Positions 1 through 11,027 of a stretch of 36,877 nt of DNA are shown here, piece after piece. Numbering within the stretch: the first letter of the stretch is position 1; each line of letters opens with the position of its first letter. Source of the DNA: Basidiobolus ranarum (lineage: Eukaryota > Basidiobolomycota > Basidiobolomycetes > Basidiobolales); the NCBI GenBank assembly GCA_040143965.1, contig JASJQH010006931.1:1-36877 (forward strand). The letters run 5' to 3'. The notes beneath the pieces were generated by a model, which saw nothing but the letters and a program-made list of their open reading frames with translations, did not search any database and was not told the origin of the DNA. The position numbers were made by a program, and so were the translations under genes.

Positions 1-1944
1 ACATCACCAACAATCGCAACCACTTCGCCCTTGTTGACTATCAGGGAGAATCCCTTGATGGTGGGATCGGAACTACCACTCCAACAAAAGGTAGCATTTT
101 TCTACATAAGAGAGGAGTTGAGTGTTTGATTTAAGTAGATGTGGGTAATACTAGTCCATTTACCAAATCAATTTTGGTCCTCTCGTCAGCAGGAGGGTGC
201 TCAGGGGGAGAAGGAGGTTTGACCTCCGGTTGAAGCAAAAACTGGTTGATTCTTTCGAACGATATGAAAGCCCCTGTGAGGAATAGTTGTTATTAATCGA
301 GATTCACAAGATAGCGTCGATGATCTTAATCATACCATAGGTTGTTCTAACAGCTGTTGGGAGCATGACGAAAGGATATCTAAAGTAATGTTCATTAGTC
401 ACTTACTCATTAGCATGAGGTTATCTCAATATTACCTCAATGTATTAAAAGTGGAGAGTATAGTGAACACCAAAGTAGCAGTCAGTTCTCTCTTATAACC
501 GATCTTTTCAAGCATAACGAAGCATATAACTGTCAGCAGAATCGGTGTTCCAAAAATCAAAAGAGCGCTCCAACATTTAACAAGTAATCCACGACGAAGA
601 TGAATCATTTCTTGAGCTCTTGCTTTAGTGACTCTATCGCAGAAGAACGATTCCCAAGCATGGAATTTAATTAGCTTTATGGCTGTGAGGATTTCCGACA
701 TTAGATAAACACGGTAGGTAGTAGTCTGTGACATATCTGTTGATAGTCTGGAGGTGAGTTGGCCTAAAGTATATTGAAGCGGAAACAAGACAATCAAGAT
801 AACGGCAGCTAAAGTATACAAGGATGCTGTGTGTAAATTAGGTGGTCATATTGTGCGATTAGAAAGCAGCATTTACCGGGCACTGCAGCAAGCTTTAGTT
901 CGTAACCAGCAATGGCGATTACAGCTACGAAATGGTTAGTAAAGTCCATAAAACCTAAAGGGATTTCTGTGTATTACCAATAATTTCCAAAGCTGTGCCC
1001 CACAAATAATGAAAATTCACGCAAGCTTCAGCTACACTAGTAGAGTACAAAACATGGGTTAAGCCATTATATATCTATAATCAGATGAGGAATCACTCAA
1101 TACCGATTGCAATCTTCAGCAACCAGGTTCACTTGAAGATAAACTACGTTAATACGGCAAGATTTTACAAAAATCAGAATAGATAAAACGTTTACTTACC
1201 AACATCTCCGATGCCGCCTTGGACTGTTATGAGTTTTAACGATTTGCGGTATATCAGCACCATTAATGCAGCACGAACCTAGGCCATTAAACATATCAAT
1301 ATCATCCGTACTCTTTGACACACAATGAACTAATTGACAAACCTGGATACCGATTCGCGTACACTCAGCGGATAGTTGATGAATGCAGATACTGGAGAAG
1401 ATTGCGGTCAAAAACAAAACTACAGCATATATGTGTGCATTAACATAGGAAGAACGGTCTGTTTCTGATAAAACGTTGGTGCTATAGCGAATCAACTGTT
1501 TCAAAAAATAATACGCTCCGAGGTATATGAAAACAGCCCAAAATATTTTGTAGATTCCAATCAGCATATATTTTCCTTTGAATGTCACGAAAAGAGCACG
1601 TCTGATTGAAGGGACACTAATAAATTAACAATAATCAGCATCGTCAATCTTGACTACTTCTTTCTGCCCTCCTGGAGGGCACCTTGCAATATATCCAGGA
1701 AAGAAGTTCAGCTAATAATTTCTTACCCATCTTTAGGATGCATGCATTCCTTGTGCCAGCTCTTTTCGAGTTTAGAACCGACTACTTTAGCAGTTTCAGA
1801 TTTTCTCAACGTCAACAAATCCAAACCAGTGTCGATAGATTTACATTCAGTCAACAATCGAAAGACCCATACGAAAAACCAATTGGAAAGAAAGTTGGAA
1901 CCACCTAGTTCAATGGTCTCTGGGTGACCGATTTTCCTGGACAT
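1..1944 (-). CDS. ABCC (MRP-type) ABC transporter, 5' part only
   Basis: ATP-driven exporter of conjugates or drugs, by family membership. The start at 1944 gives MSRKIGHPETIELGG followed by the typical FLSNWFFVWVFRLL entry, so the protein lacks the extra N-terminal TMD0 of long MRPs and resembles the ABCC4-type layout. Exons read by eye are 1727-1944, 1343-1616, 1200-1278 and a 28-nt exon at 1104-1131, then further exons to the window edge. Joined, they give the first transmembrane domain: PSIRRALFVTFKGKYML, VRAALMVLIYRKSLKL, VNLVAEDCN, NFHYLWGTALEII, FPLQYTLGQLTSRLS, then GAFISFERINQFLLQPEV. The last bases of the window on this strand encode GEVVAIVGD, the start of the Walker A motif of the first nucleotide-binding domain. 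The rest of NBD1, TMD2 and NBD2 lie outside. The 114-nt intron 1617-1726 is needed to avoid an in-frame stop. Family is firm; substrate is unknown. Confidence 0.92.
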
Positions 1945-2668
1945 TCGTAGCTACACTGAATCGATAATACAACAGAATTCGTTTGATGACAAGTATAAAG
2001 GTATATAGGGTAAATATCGGGCAAAAAAGAGAAACACTTGCGAAAGTGAAAAGGCTCTGAAGGCTTTAAGCAACAACCAGCCAAACCTTACTTTCAACTA
2101 AGAAAAAAGGAATTAGATACAGAATGAAGGTCACTATATCAATGGCTGAAGGAAAATTCCAATTTGAATAAAATGAAGCTCACAATGTATTAAACTTGGC
2201 ATCGATTTTGAAAATCTAAGATTCAATCAATAGACAAATAATGGGCCAAAAAGAAAATTCTCCTAGTCCGTACAGTTTCCCACAATTTCTCAAAACATTA
2301 TCGGCCTAGAATACAATTCCAACGTCAAACGGAAGGTCACAGCTCTCATGATTGTTCGAGGAATAGAATTTGATCGACACACAACGATTAGATGTTGTGT
2401 TTCTGCATTGTTTGAATCGTCGGAGCAATTGCGAAACTAAGGATATTTGGGAGCATTACAAAGGACCATTACAAATGTCCGATAATTTGTTATCTTCCTT
2501 GGAATGTTTGGTTTGATTATAAGCTTATCTTACAGGTTTACCCGCATTACCTCTGACACGTAGCATTACCGCTGACACGTAGCTCACAGGTGATTCAATT
2601 GGATTTATTACGACAAATAGTTGAATGGGTAAACAGTGGTTTTTTGGTAAACATTGCTTCTTTGGCTT
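1945..2668. other. Intergenic, no gene seen
   Basis: Lies between the 5' end of the ABC transporter and the 3' end of the RNase T2 gene, both on the minus strand. I see no coding exon or RNA gene. It holds a short direct repeat at 2544-2581, listed separately. Confidence 0.6.
2544..2581. repeat. 19-bp tandem direct repeat, two copies
   Basis: Two adjacent copies of GCATTACCTCTGACACGTA (2544-2562 and 2563-2581) differ at one base. They lie about 90 bp past the RNase T2 stop, probably in its 3' untranslated region. Function unknown. Confidence 0.85.
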
Positions 2669-3593
2669 CTATTTCACTGGGTATGTAATCGAGCTACTGC
2701 ATGAATGGGAGCCCTTGAAACTATCGGGAACATACGTGTCCTTGCCCTTGACATGGAAATAAGTCCAGATTTCATTGAGAGTACCGGATTTGCACTTGAA
2801 GTAAGGAGTTACGCCCAGTGCCTTTTTGATAGCATCGGCCATCAAGGTTTGCTTGTAGGTGCCCCCCGGCTTGATGCCAGCAGCAGCCAGAGCACCATAG
2901 AAGTTATATTTTGCACGAAGGCTCAATACAGTTTGGAAATAATCTTTCATATCCTCATATTCCTCATAGTCTGACCCATAACAGTCGGGATCCAAAGTAG
3001 AGACACAAGTTCCGTGCTTGGCCCATTCATGCTCCCTACATTTGCGATAATTGATTTACGGTAATTAATAATGGGGAATCCGTGAACTATCAAAGTACCA
3101 CTAACCAGAAAGCACCGTTATCATCCTTGTACGACGGCCAGTAAGTATTCATCTGATTGTAAAGACTGCTGTTAGAGCTTTGGAGAATACCATCAATATC
3201 GGTATAGGCACGAGAGGTGTCACACCCTTCACTTGGGCCTTGTCCTCCGGAGCTATATAGTAGATAAAAGATGGCTCAGGATTCAATCGTTTTAAATATA
3301 AATTGATATATATGATATACCAAGTATTTGGCCATAAGCCATGAAGAGTAAAGGCATCCTTGGGCCCAAGAGCTTTGATCCACTAAGAGACGGTCAGGAA
3401 ATAAACGAATATATCAAACTCAGAATAAGACTCGTACCTGCTGGGTAAGAACGATAACTCCGTAAGAAGGAACACAGCACGTGTCGGCACCAGGAGCGGC
3501 ACATGAAATTCCATCAATGGGTCAGGAATCTTGTGCAATAACGGTAGCCAAAGAAGCTAAGGCGCCCAAAGTCAGGAAGTTCAGAAGCTTCAT
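2669..3593 (-). CDS. Secreted ribonuclease T2 (RNase Rh-like), with one in-frame UGA
   Basis: Acid endoribonuclease that cleaves RNA through a 2',3'-cyclic phosphate; secreted or vacuolar. Four exons (3438-3593, 3321-3382, 3106-3252, 2669-3035) sum to 732 nt and join in frame. Residues 1-21 (MKLLNFLTLGALASLATVIA) are a signal peptide. Both catalytic segments are present: CAS I FTLHGLWPNT and CAS II FWEHEWAKHGTC, with both catalytic His and the Glu. The rest (DPDCYGSDYEEYEDMKDYF, GGTYKQTLM, SCSSSITYPVK end) follows RNase Rh closely. Oddity: codon 24 (3522-3524) is TGA. It sits just after the signal peptide, where RNase Rh-type enzymes have the first half-cystine (S-C-S/P). No GT-AG intron removes it. 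It may be a recent nonsense mutation, a strain allele or a sequence error; Sec decoding is possible but unlikely. A TATA box precedes the gene. Confidence 0.88.
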
Positions 3594-4386
3594 TCTTGAT
3601 AGAAGTGAGGATAGGATACTGTTTGGTTGTGTTAAGACTCCCCCTTTTATAACTTTTCGCCATTCAATAAGTGTAAACTCCGTGAAAGATATCTACCAAG
3701 TTGAAACCTGAGCAACGTTGCTACATGAATCAGTATCGAAGTCGCGCATCCCATAGAATCTTGATTTTACTGTATTAAGGAAAGGCACCAAGGGAATGGT
3801 TTATCCATAGGTTCGGGGACAATACGAGCCCAATTGCAGGTGATTAGAGCAGTCTTCAACGTGGGATTCAGATGCTACAACAGATTCAATGGCCAATAAA
3901 ACTGGGTAATCTATTCTCATTCGCTTGAGCTATCTCTTCGTGAACAGTAACAGAACATAGGTTGGTTAAATCTTCCCATTCCTAATTAGTGTTGGACTTA
4001 TGAGTCGGTGATCTTGTATCTTGTAGTTCCCATATATGGCGTCGATCACCTTGACAATGTGACTTAACATGAAGCTGAGTTTCTGTGGGAACGAGTCGTA
4101 AGAAACGTCATATAACATAATCCGATCAATATTATCTACTTATAAAGAACACGCCCATTGACAATTCCGATATCGTTTATTAATTATCTCGAATGGACAA
4201 TCCCATAGTTTTTGAGTAATTAATTAATTAACGGAGATGCTCTTTCTCGTAACCAAAACATCCACAGAGTACTTCTTAGTATATTGTCTATGTTGGAGAC
4301 AGAAAGAGAGAAAAATTTACAGTTACTCAAATAAAAGTGGTCATGAAATAGGCTACGAATTTAAAATTAATCATTGTATTTTCAGT
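3594..4386. other. Intergenic, promoter of RNase T2 and 3' flank of the carrier gene
   Basis: About 790 bp between two minus-strand genes. Apart from the TATA box at 3644-3651 I see no gene, RNA or repeat. Short open frames here have no coding character. Confidence 0.6.
3644..3651 (-). promoter_or_regulatory. TATA box of the RNase T2 gene
   Basis: TATAAAAG on the minus strand, about 50 bp upstream of the ATG at 3593. The spacing matches other TATA-ATG pairs in this window. Confidence 0.65.
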
Positions 4387-5989
4387 TTACCATTCATCTT
4401 CGTCTTTTGTACCTCCGATAATGTTACTTGCAAACACAACTAGATAACCTGTAAATCTCATACTACACCCGCGGTATAAGCCGCGCACACCCCAGCGTTG
4501 CCACCAAGTCTTGTTGATGGCTTTTGAATGGATATTTTCGATGTGATCTGGTGAATTCCTGAGTTTTTGTGAACGCTCCATCTTGGCTTTTCTGCTGCGT
4601 CTATTTTGGCTACCTCCTTCTTCAGAAATAATTCGATATGCACAATCTACAAAGCCGTAATAGGGTTTAGCTCGGGTGTCAACTATCGTCTCCAAGCGTT
4701 TAGTAGGATGTCTCTGGATTTGACACTGAAGTCTTTTACGAATAGTATCCACTGGCATAGTAACTATCAGTTGCAATGTACGTAGGCCCAGCTCCGCAAA
4801 GCTATATAAAATGGGAGAATCGGCGGGGGACAGATTAAAGAAACGATCAATTACCAAGGGAATTGTATTCCCAATTAAAGGAGTCAGAGTGTGGTATAGG
4901 ATTGTAGGAAAGAGATTATAAGACCAGTAGAAAGTGGTGAGGCCTTCTTCTTGAATTATCGTTCTTAATGCGTGAAAGAATCCACGATATTTTTTATGTT
5001 GTGGAGATGAGCTCTGAATAATCAATCTATCATTAGAGGCAAACATTTAGAGACCATGTACCAATAGGGAGTCAAACGAGCATTAAGTACCTAGTTCGAA
5101 TCACTTCTAAGGGGCTTAAGACTACACCAGTAACAACATGACTGGTAACCATCGTCACAACATTTGGAAGCGCTCTTTCCAAATGGACCAGAGGTATTGT
5201 ATCATCATACAAATCAAAACTATCGTTGAGTATAGCTTCGATAGAAGGTTGAAACAAGACCTCTCCCAAGTCATGAATCCAGTTAGTGAATTGACCTTTA
5301 AAATTTATCTCAGTTTGGCAACTTCAACTACAGTGGCGTACGTAACAATACCTTTCCAAAGTGACTGCCACCCTTCATTCGGGTGCTTCACCAATGTTTG
5401 CATAGAGTCCCAAACTCCTGCTTCAAGGGGCGGAAGTAGATGCGACGGTTTAGCAAGGTTACCATTGAATTATCCTCTATTTTGGACGTTATGGTCAAGG
5501 TTTACATCATAAAACTCAGGGTCGTCTGAATCTTCATCCTATTCATTAATATTTCACGTAAGTATTACCCTCACGATATATGAGACAACACAAATAAAGT
5601 ATAACGTGTATTTAAACAGGTGAATTAAATTCATACTGACTAACCTGAAGTCTTCGCTCCTCTTCAAGAGAGCTATTGATTAAATGCTCCTCACTAGGCA
5701 AATATTGAACCTGAAGCAAAGTTTCGCCGACATGGAAAGGAAAAACAAGACCAGTGGTTAAGTAACGAATGCCAGCGTAAGTGGCAAGCTCCTTTGTTGT
5801 AAGTTTTTCGTCAAAATCCAAGACCTTTAGATCAGTTAAATTGCTTAAGTATGTGGTATTTGCTTGTGTTAGATTGAAGGATTCTTCTCGAGAGTTCAGA
5901 GGAACTTTATGAGCGTAAGGGCGATATTTATTTTCTGGAGAAGGCATGTAGGACTTTGTAGAGAAATTAGAGGCCTGTTGATATGGCAT
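4387..5989 (-). CDS. Ugo1/SLC25A46-like outer-membrane carrier protein, with one in-frame UAA
   Basis: Ugo1-type proteins are modified mitochondrial carriers of the outer membrane that assist mitochondrial fusion with the Fzo1 and Mgm1 GTPases; this role is inferred from family. The first ATG in the frame is 5989 (MPYQQASNF). Exon 1 (5645-5989) holds the Ugo1-like ELATYAGIRYLTTGLVFPFHVGETLLQVQ segment. Exon 2 starts at 5538 (DEDSDDPEFYD) and runs through PPLEAGVWDSM and HPNEGWQSLWKG. Next come FTNWIHDLGEVLFQPSIEA, DLYDDTIPLVHL, a carrier signature SPLEVIRTR, and a last exon to 4387 with a second carrier-like MPVDTIRKRL and GVRGLYRGCSMRFTGY. Oddity: exon 2 has one in-frame TAA at 5470-5472, with the same frame continuing on both sides. 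No intron I can draw removes it while keeping frame. The remainder is intact, so it is either a very young pseudogene or allele, or a sequence error. Confidence 0.82.
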
Positions 5990-6371
5990 ATTATTCGGGG
6001 CCACTATGGGTTTCCAAGGACAGGATGTAGCAGAAACTTGTCGACGTGACCGATTAAAATGCTTGGAGGATTAAATCTCAGAAACAATAATTTTTACTAA
6101 ATCCTGCTAAATCCTCAAAATGCAATTTATCAGTTGACAGAGAGGAATTCCTATAATATTCAAAGCAATTTATCAAAGTGTAAAACAAGTGTAAATAAAA
6201 TATATATGGGAGTATTAGATATAATTTCATAGAGATCAGCCCTAACCCTAAATGTTTTGAATAATTCACCCAATTCATCCACCCAATACATTTATATTGC
6301 AACACGCTCCATTTGCTTAGCCTTTTTGCAACTGTTGCCTATATCTCTTACCAAAACTACTCTCGCAAAAG
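5990..6371. promoter_or_regulatory. Divergent promoter region with telomere-like box
   Basis: Shared upstream region of the Ugo1-like gene (-) and the PP4R1-like gene (+). At 6240-6252 it contains CCCTAACCCTAAA, two telomere-type repeats in tandem. In several fungi such ARCCCTAA boxes in promoters bind Tbf1-type Myb factors; that role here is inference. Confidence 0.5.
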
Positions 6372-9300
6372 ATGGCAGGTGAGTGCATATATACAATAGT
6401 TTTCCTCATCTTAAGCTCCTTGCTATCTTGGATATACTAAATCACTTATTGTTTTCTGTTGCAGATCTTGGCCTATCGTATCATGACTTAGATCAGCAGT
6501 TCGATTCTGAAATGTTCTTGGAGAACCTAAACTCACCAGAAGGTTGGTTTCGTGCACATGCACGTATCTTTTTCTGACCGAACATGGGATGGGTCTTTAA
6601 TCTTACGAATAATTTGAAATTTAGTTTCCGAAGACGAACCAAAGTATTCACCTCTCGAGAAAGTGTTCCTGTACTCAAAAAGCGACCTCACCGCACATCG
6701 GTATTTTCAACCTAGTATATTTATTTGCCACTCTAATAGCTGACTAACATATTGGCGAAAAGGATTTGGATAGCCAAGGAACTACCTGATCTAGTTCGAG
6801 AGATAGATATTCCAGAAGCACTCGAATATGTGATTCCTCTTTTATATGAGCTTGGAAGTGATGACGGTACGCTTCTTGCGCTGCTGCTGTTGTTGAAATT
6901 AACATTTAACTTTGGATGGTTTGGGATTTCTAGCGGATAAAGTTCGGGAGATATTTGCTGAGAATCTGGATCAGGTTCTATTGTATTTATACAAGGTTAG
7001 AGTGCTTTGCATATAATAATGTAACATAAATCATCCAATTTGATCGAATCCTGACAATTGAATGGTTAAATTAGACTTGTCCACCCAGTATATCCGACGA
7101 ACTCAACAATCTGGATCAACTGGCGCCGAATTCATTTTCCCTCCTGCTGCGCACCCTGATTTTGGAGTGGAACATCATCATAGCTTCTGCCATTCAGAAA
7201 TGCGTTGTTTCTCTCGCAAAGGAGTTGAGTAAAGATCTTGTTGACCAAGAAATCATCCATGGCATTGTAATTCAACTCGGAAATGGTGAGGGATGTCTAC
7301 GATCCGAAGAGAAGGATCAAGGGAAAGTCGCTATGCTTAAGGTATGTTTTGAACTTTGACATTATCTTCAAGGACTGGATTTAACCATGCATGTGCAGAT
7401 AATGGTGATTCTGGCTGAGGTTGTAGATGTCAGCTCTATTGTAGATGTCTTTATTCCTGTGTTGTCGCAAATAGTTCATGACCCTACTTTTGGTGTTCGG
7501 AAAGTATGTTATTTTCCAGAAGAGAGACCAGCCAACGACTTTACTCACAAGCCCTCTTTAGGAAATACCTGCAACTATCAGCGCTATTGTCAAAGTGGTT
7601 TCCAATGAAGTTGCGGTGGACGTTTTGGTATTTGCTTCCGTTTGTCTTTTCAACTTGATTACAAATGTCTCATTGAAGTGTAAATAGCTACCTTTGTTTG
7701 AGCAGCTGGCTAGTGATGATATATGGCAGGTGCGAAAATCCTGTGCCCTTGTTTTACCGGAAATATGTGCTTCTGTCCCATTGTCTGCACAGTTGGAGAG
7801 ATGCATACCTATATTTGAGACTATGGCCACCGATGTGAGTCGATGGGTGCAAACATGTGTGGAAGACGGATTGGGTCGACTGATCGCTATCTTTGAAGGC
7901 AAAGAGGTTTGTTTTTTTACAAGTAGACATCTGTAAATCGGTATCGATAATGAACCATCTCTCTGTCAAAACAACTTAGGTTCCTGAAACTCTTATTGAT
8001 AAATATATGTCGTTGTTTCCGTCATCAAATAAGAACTCTATTCGTGATCCTGACAGAACACTCAGATGCGCTTATAACTTCCCCGGTATTGGATTGCTTA
8101 AATTTCCGAGCCTTCAAACCTTGTTTAACCAGATTTTATCAATCAGCTGTTCTGTTGACGCTGGGTCCCAATAGGTGGTCAGAATTTGCTGAGGATTATA
8201 TTGCTCTCTGCCGAGATACTCAGGTAAGTTGACCTAGCTATGTATGGATAGGCAGACACTAATTCGTACATTAATAGATGAGCGTACGTCGCACATTGGC
8301 TTACTCTCTCCATGAAGTTGCAAAGTTGATGAAAGATAGTTCGGATATCTGTGATCGACAATTGGCGCCTCTTTTCGGCTTCTTTATGATGGATACGGAC
8401 GAAGTAACTCTACAGTTTCTATCTCGCTATTGTGAACATCTTCTAACTGATTCTATTTCAGATAAGAATCGGAGTCTTACAGAATGCCTCCGTCTTTCTA
8501 GAATGTTTAAGCCCACCCACGCGAGAAATGTACTTGTCGGTGTTGGAGGATATTTGGGAAGCGGAGTCTAGAAATTGGAGAATTCGCGAACATGTTGCAC
8601 AGTAAGCATATCTCAATGTCAATATGGTTTCTAACAGTCATCTAATGCCTTGGTTATTAGACAATTACCTGCTTTATGCAACATTTACCCCGCCGCTACT
8701 ACTGTGAAAACCATTCTACCTATCACTGTTAAATGTCTAAATGACTCCGTCTCTCGTGTTAGAGAGACAGCTATCTCTGCTGTAAGAATTGATTCACTAT
8801 TGTATGCTAAACTCAAATCCTGACATTTTACTCTTAGCTGCCTATCATTTATAGACAAGCCAAAGATGACCCAGACCTTTCTTCAAAGGTTTTCGAGACG
8901 ATTCTTAAATTCGGTTTAGCTTCCTCATTCCGAGACCGGATGATGTAATTAACTGACTAAAGTAACAACTAGTATCAATCACTAATCTCAAAACTCTTCA
9001 TATGATAGATTTGTTCAAGCCTGCCAAGTCTTACTCGAAGGTGAAATGGAGTTGACCAAGTTTGGAGAAGTACTGATGTCGGTCTTCAATCAACTCGGTA
9101 GTGATCCAGTAGTCAATGTTAGATTTTTGGTTGCCCGGACCACTAAAATGTTGATCACCAACCTACATGGTATTTGCTTGCACTTGTTCTTGACATGATG
9201 AGTTTCATTCTAATCTATTGCGTCAATTTAGAAAATGAGGAGTTGGAATGTTCAACCAAATTCAAGGAACAGCTGGAAAGTTTAGTCAATCGTTTGGGGA

Positions 9301-9689
9301 ATGATTCTGACTCTGAGATCAAAGCTCTACTAGAAGAACATTTAACCTCCCATCCTGCTCCAACCCAAGAAGGTGCCAGTGGAAGCGATATTAATTGTCA
9401 AATACCTCAAACCCTTGTCGTACAACCCGAAGGAAGCATGGAGGCAAGCTCGAAGGCTGAGACCGAAGATCGCATTGAGAATGTCACTAAACAGACCGAG
9501 AGCATCAAAATCTCTGAACCTATCAAAATTACACGTGTTGTATCTGCTTCGAATAACTCTAAACCTCTTGACTTAATAGATTCGGATCAATCTTGTAATA
9601 GCAACGAGTCAATTACCAAAATTAACGGAAATTCTCACGATGCTTCAACTAACTCTACAGCCATTTCTTCTCTGGATTTGGAAAATTGA
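6372..9689 (+). CDS. PP4R1-like HEAT-repeat regulatory subunit of protein phosphatase 4
   Basis: Scaffold/regulatory subunit that targets the PP4 catalytic subunit, by family. The first coding exon is only ATGGCAG (6372-6378); with exon 2 it gives MADLGLSYHDLDQQF. About fifteen exons join in frame without a stop. HEAT-like repeats run through most of the protein: YVIPLLYELGSDD, VVDVFIPVL-type segments, DIWQVRKSCALVLPEIC, DVSRWVQTCVEDGLGRLI. The strongest match to animal PPP4R1 is CAYNFPAVLLTLGPNRWSEF followed by MSVRRTLAYSLHEVAKLM and SRNWRIREHVAQQLPALC. A 52-nt intron (about 8482-8533) restores the frame between SDKNR and MYLSVLEDIWEAES. The C-terminal 150 or so residues are polar, Ser/Asn/Thr-rich and probably disordered. 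Stop at 9687-9689. Family call is good; partner specificity is inferred. Confidence 0.88.
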
Positions 9690-10241
9690 CATTTCAAACA
9701 CCGTGAAACTTCATATTGACGATCATTTTTTATATACGCTAACAGTAATTCATTATGTATAACACCCCTACATATTCAACCATTTCCCTCACCTTCCCCT
9801 CACCTCACACCTTCGTTCGTTCCTTTTTCCTCATTTACCAAACTTCTTGTAGAATATCAAAGATTTGATCCACTAGCAGAAGACTCGAAATTAGGGTGGG
9901 AACTGCTCGATCCTTGTCCTTTTCGTCATAAATTTTGTTCACGTTCTGTGCAATACCTCTCCATTCTATTCTCTATCCTTTTTGTTAGATAAACATGATA
10001 AAAATGTTTCTTTCCCTACATTCATTGAATGATATATACATCTTACATTTGGCACTATTTCTTCGAACATTTCCAAATTTATCACTTTGATAGTCGAATG
10101 GAAACATGAATTCAATTATCATCATTGTCGCGATATTTCCAATGCATTGGATGAAGACGTACAAAATTGAGGTTCAGTTTCAAGTTGAGACGTAGGCTTA
10201 TGTGGGATAGCATTGTGATAAATGAATGAAGTAGTAGAAGT
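9690..10241. other. 3' flanks of PP4R1-like gene and hydrolase pseudogene
   Basis: Convergent 3' regions with pyrimidine-rich stretches. From about 9720 it is homologous to 12333-12690. No coding exon or RNA gene seen. Confidence 0.6.
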
Positions 10242-10992
10242 TCAAAGGTTGTTTTCAACTTCTTGGTGTCCATCAACGAAGAATCCCATATAGTCCACTG
10301 ATTTTAAGCTTATATCTCGTGGTTTAAATCTCCGATGGACTGCATTAGATCCAGTAAAGAATCTCAGAGAACTTGTGAGCGTCTTCTCTGTAGCAAAAGT
10401 ATCATCAGTAAACGAAATACCAGCAAGATAAACATACCACCATAAAGGACACAAGTACTTCATCCAAAAGATACTATTGTATCCTGGACGATAACCGTAG
10501 TAAACATTGTTCGAAGAAATGAAAATATTTCGAGTGACTAGGTATCCATTAGGTGCTAGAGGAACTAGATGTGCATCGACACTATGACCAATATACGCTA
10601 ATGGGAGTTCCGGATACGCTGAGTGCATATAATCGAGAATAGCTGGCAAGTCCAAAAATCTCCGATCCGTAATAATTGCTTTCTTGCCTTTAACTTCTAT
10701 TTACACAAATGGTGGCTTGCTTGTTTTGTACACTAGAAGGAGGAAATGAATCACCCACATCACAATAGTCCTAAGTGATAGCTACGCGTTTGGAACTAGT
10801 AGCCAAGTATTCAGGAAAAGGAGCGTAAAACTGTCGCAGTATTGCAGTGGCAGAGCTTATGACCACTGCTGTTTCAAGAACCAGATGCCCATTTCCGGGC
10901 TTAGTCTTAGGTGTAAATAGAGATGCGTGTATGGGAAAGCCATTAACAGCAGGTACAATAATGTCGAGGCCTTTCTTTGTATTCATGACCAT
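10242..10992 (-). pseudogene. Decayed alpha/beta hydrolase, first tandem copy
   Basis: Homologous along its length to the intact hydrolase at 12698-13741. Damage seen: an in-frame TAG after VAIT, where the other copy reads VITYDYRGVGDS; loss of the 5' splice site and of the start of exon 2; an internal deletion joining MKYLCPLWWYVYLA to GISFTDD; and an early stop after EVENNL, which removes the C-terminal tail. The nucleophile elbow GHSVG has become GHSVD, and the C-terminal catalytic GHMGFF has become DYMGFF, losing the His. The ATG matching the intact copy is at 10986. The promoter is still recognisable, with a TATA-like element at 11021-11027. Expression as RNA is possible, but an active enzyme is not expected. 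Confidence 0.85.
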
Positions 10993-11020
10993 TTTTGATA
11001 GAGAAATGTAGCCAAGTCAA

Positions 11021-11027
11021 CTATATA
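11021..11027 (-). promoter_or_regulatory. TATA-like element, hydrolase pseudogene
   Basis: TATATAG on the minus strand, 35 bp from the ATG at 10986. The paralogue has the same element at the same distance (13776-13782 to 13741). Confidence 0.5.

Noticed and set aside
1617-1657. A 41-nt intron (GTAGTC...TTAG) in the ABC transporter
   Set aside because: It leaves the wrong phase. The longer 1617-1726 intron joins MHPKDG to VPSIRRALF in frame and fits the family.
5285-5340. GIVTYATVVEVAKLR as coding sequence in the Ugo1-like gene
   Set aside because: It is intronic: splicing from GTATTG to AAAG joins SLWKG to QFTNWIHDLGEV in frame, which matches the family.
2669-5989. A reassigned genetic code that reads UGA and UAA as amino acids
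   Set aside because: TGA, TAA and TAG all terminate intact genes in this window (for example PAQR and cystinosin TGA, YIPF TAA, cyclin TAG), and long genes contain none internally.
8482-8571. Frame RSLTECLRLSRMFKPTHARN to GSGV, ending in a stop in PP4R1
   Set aside because: It arises by reading through a 52-nt intron. With the intron removed the chain continues as MYLSVLEDIWEAESRNW, as in animal PPP4R1.
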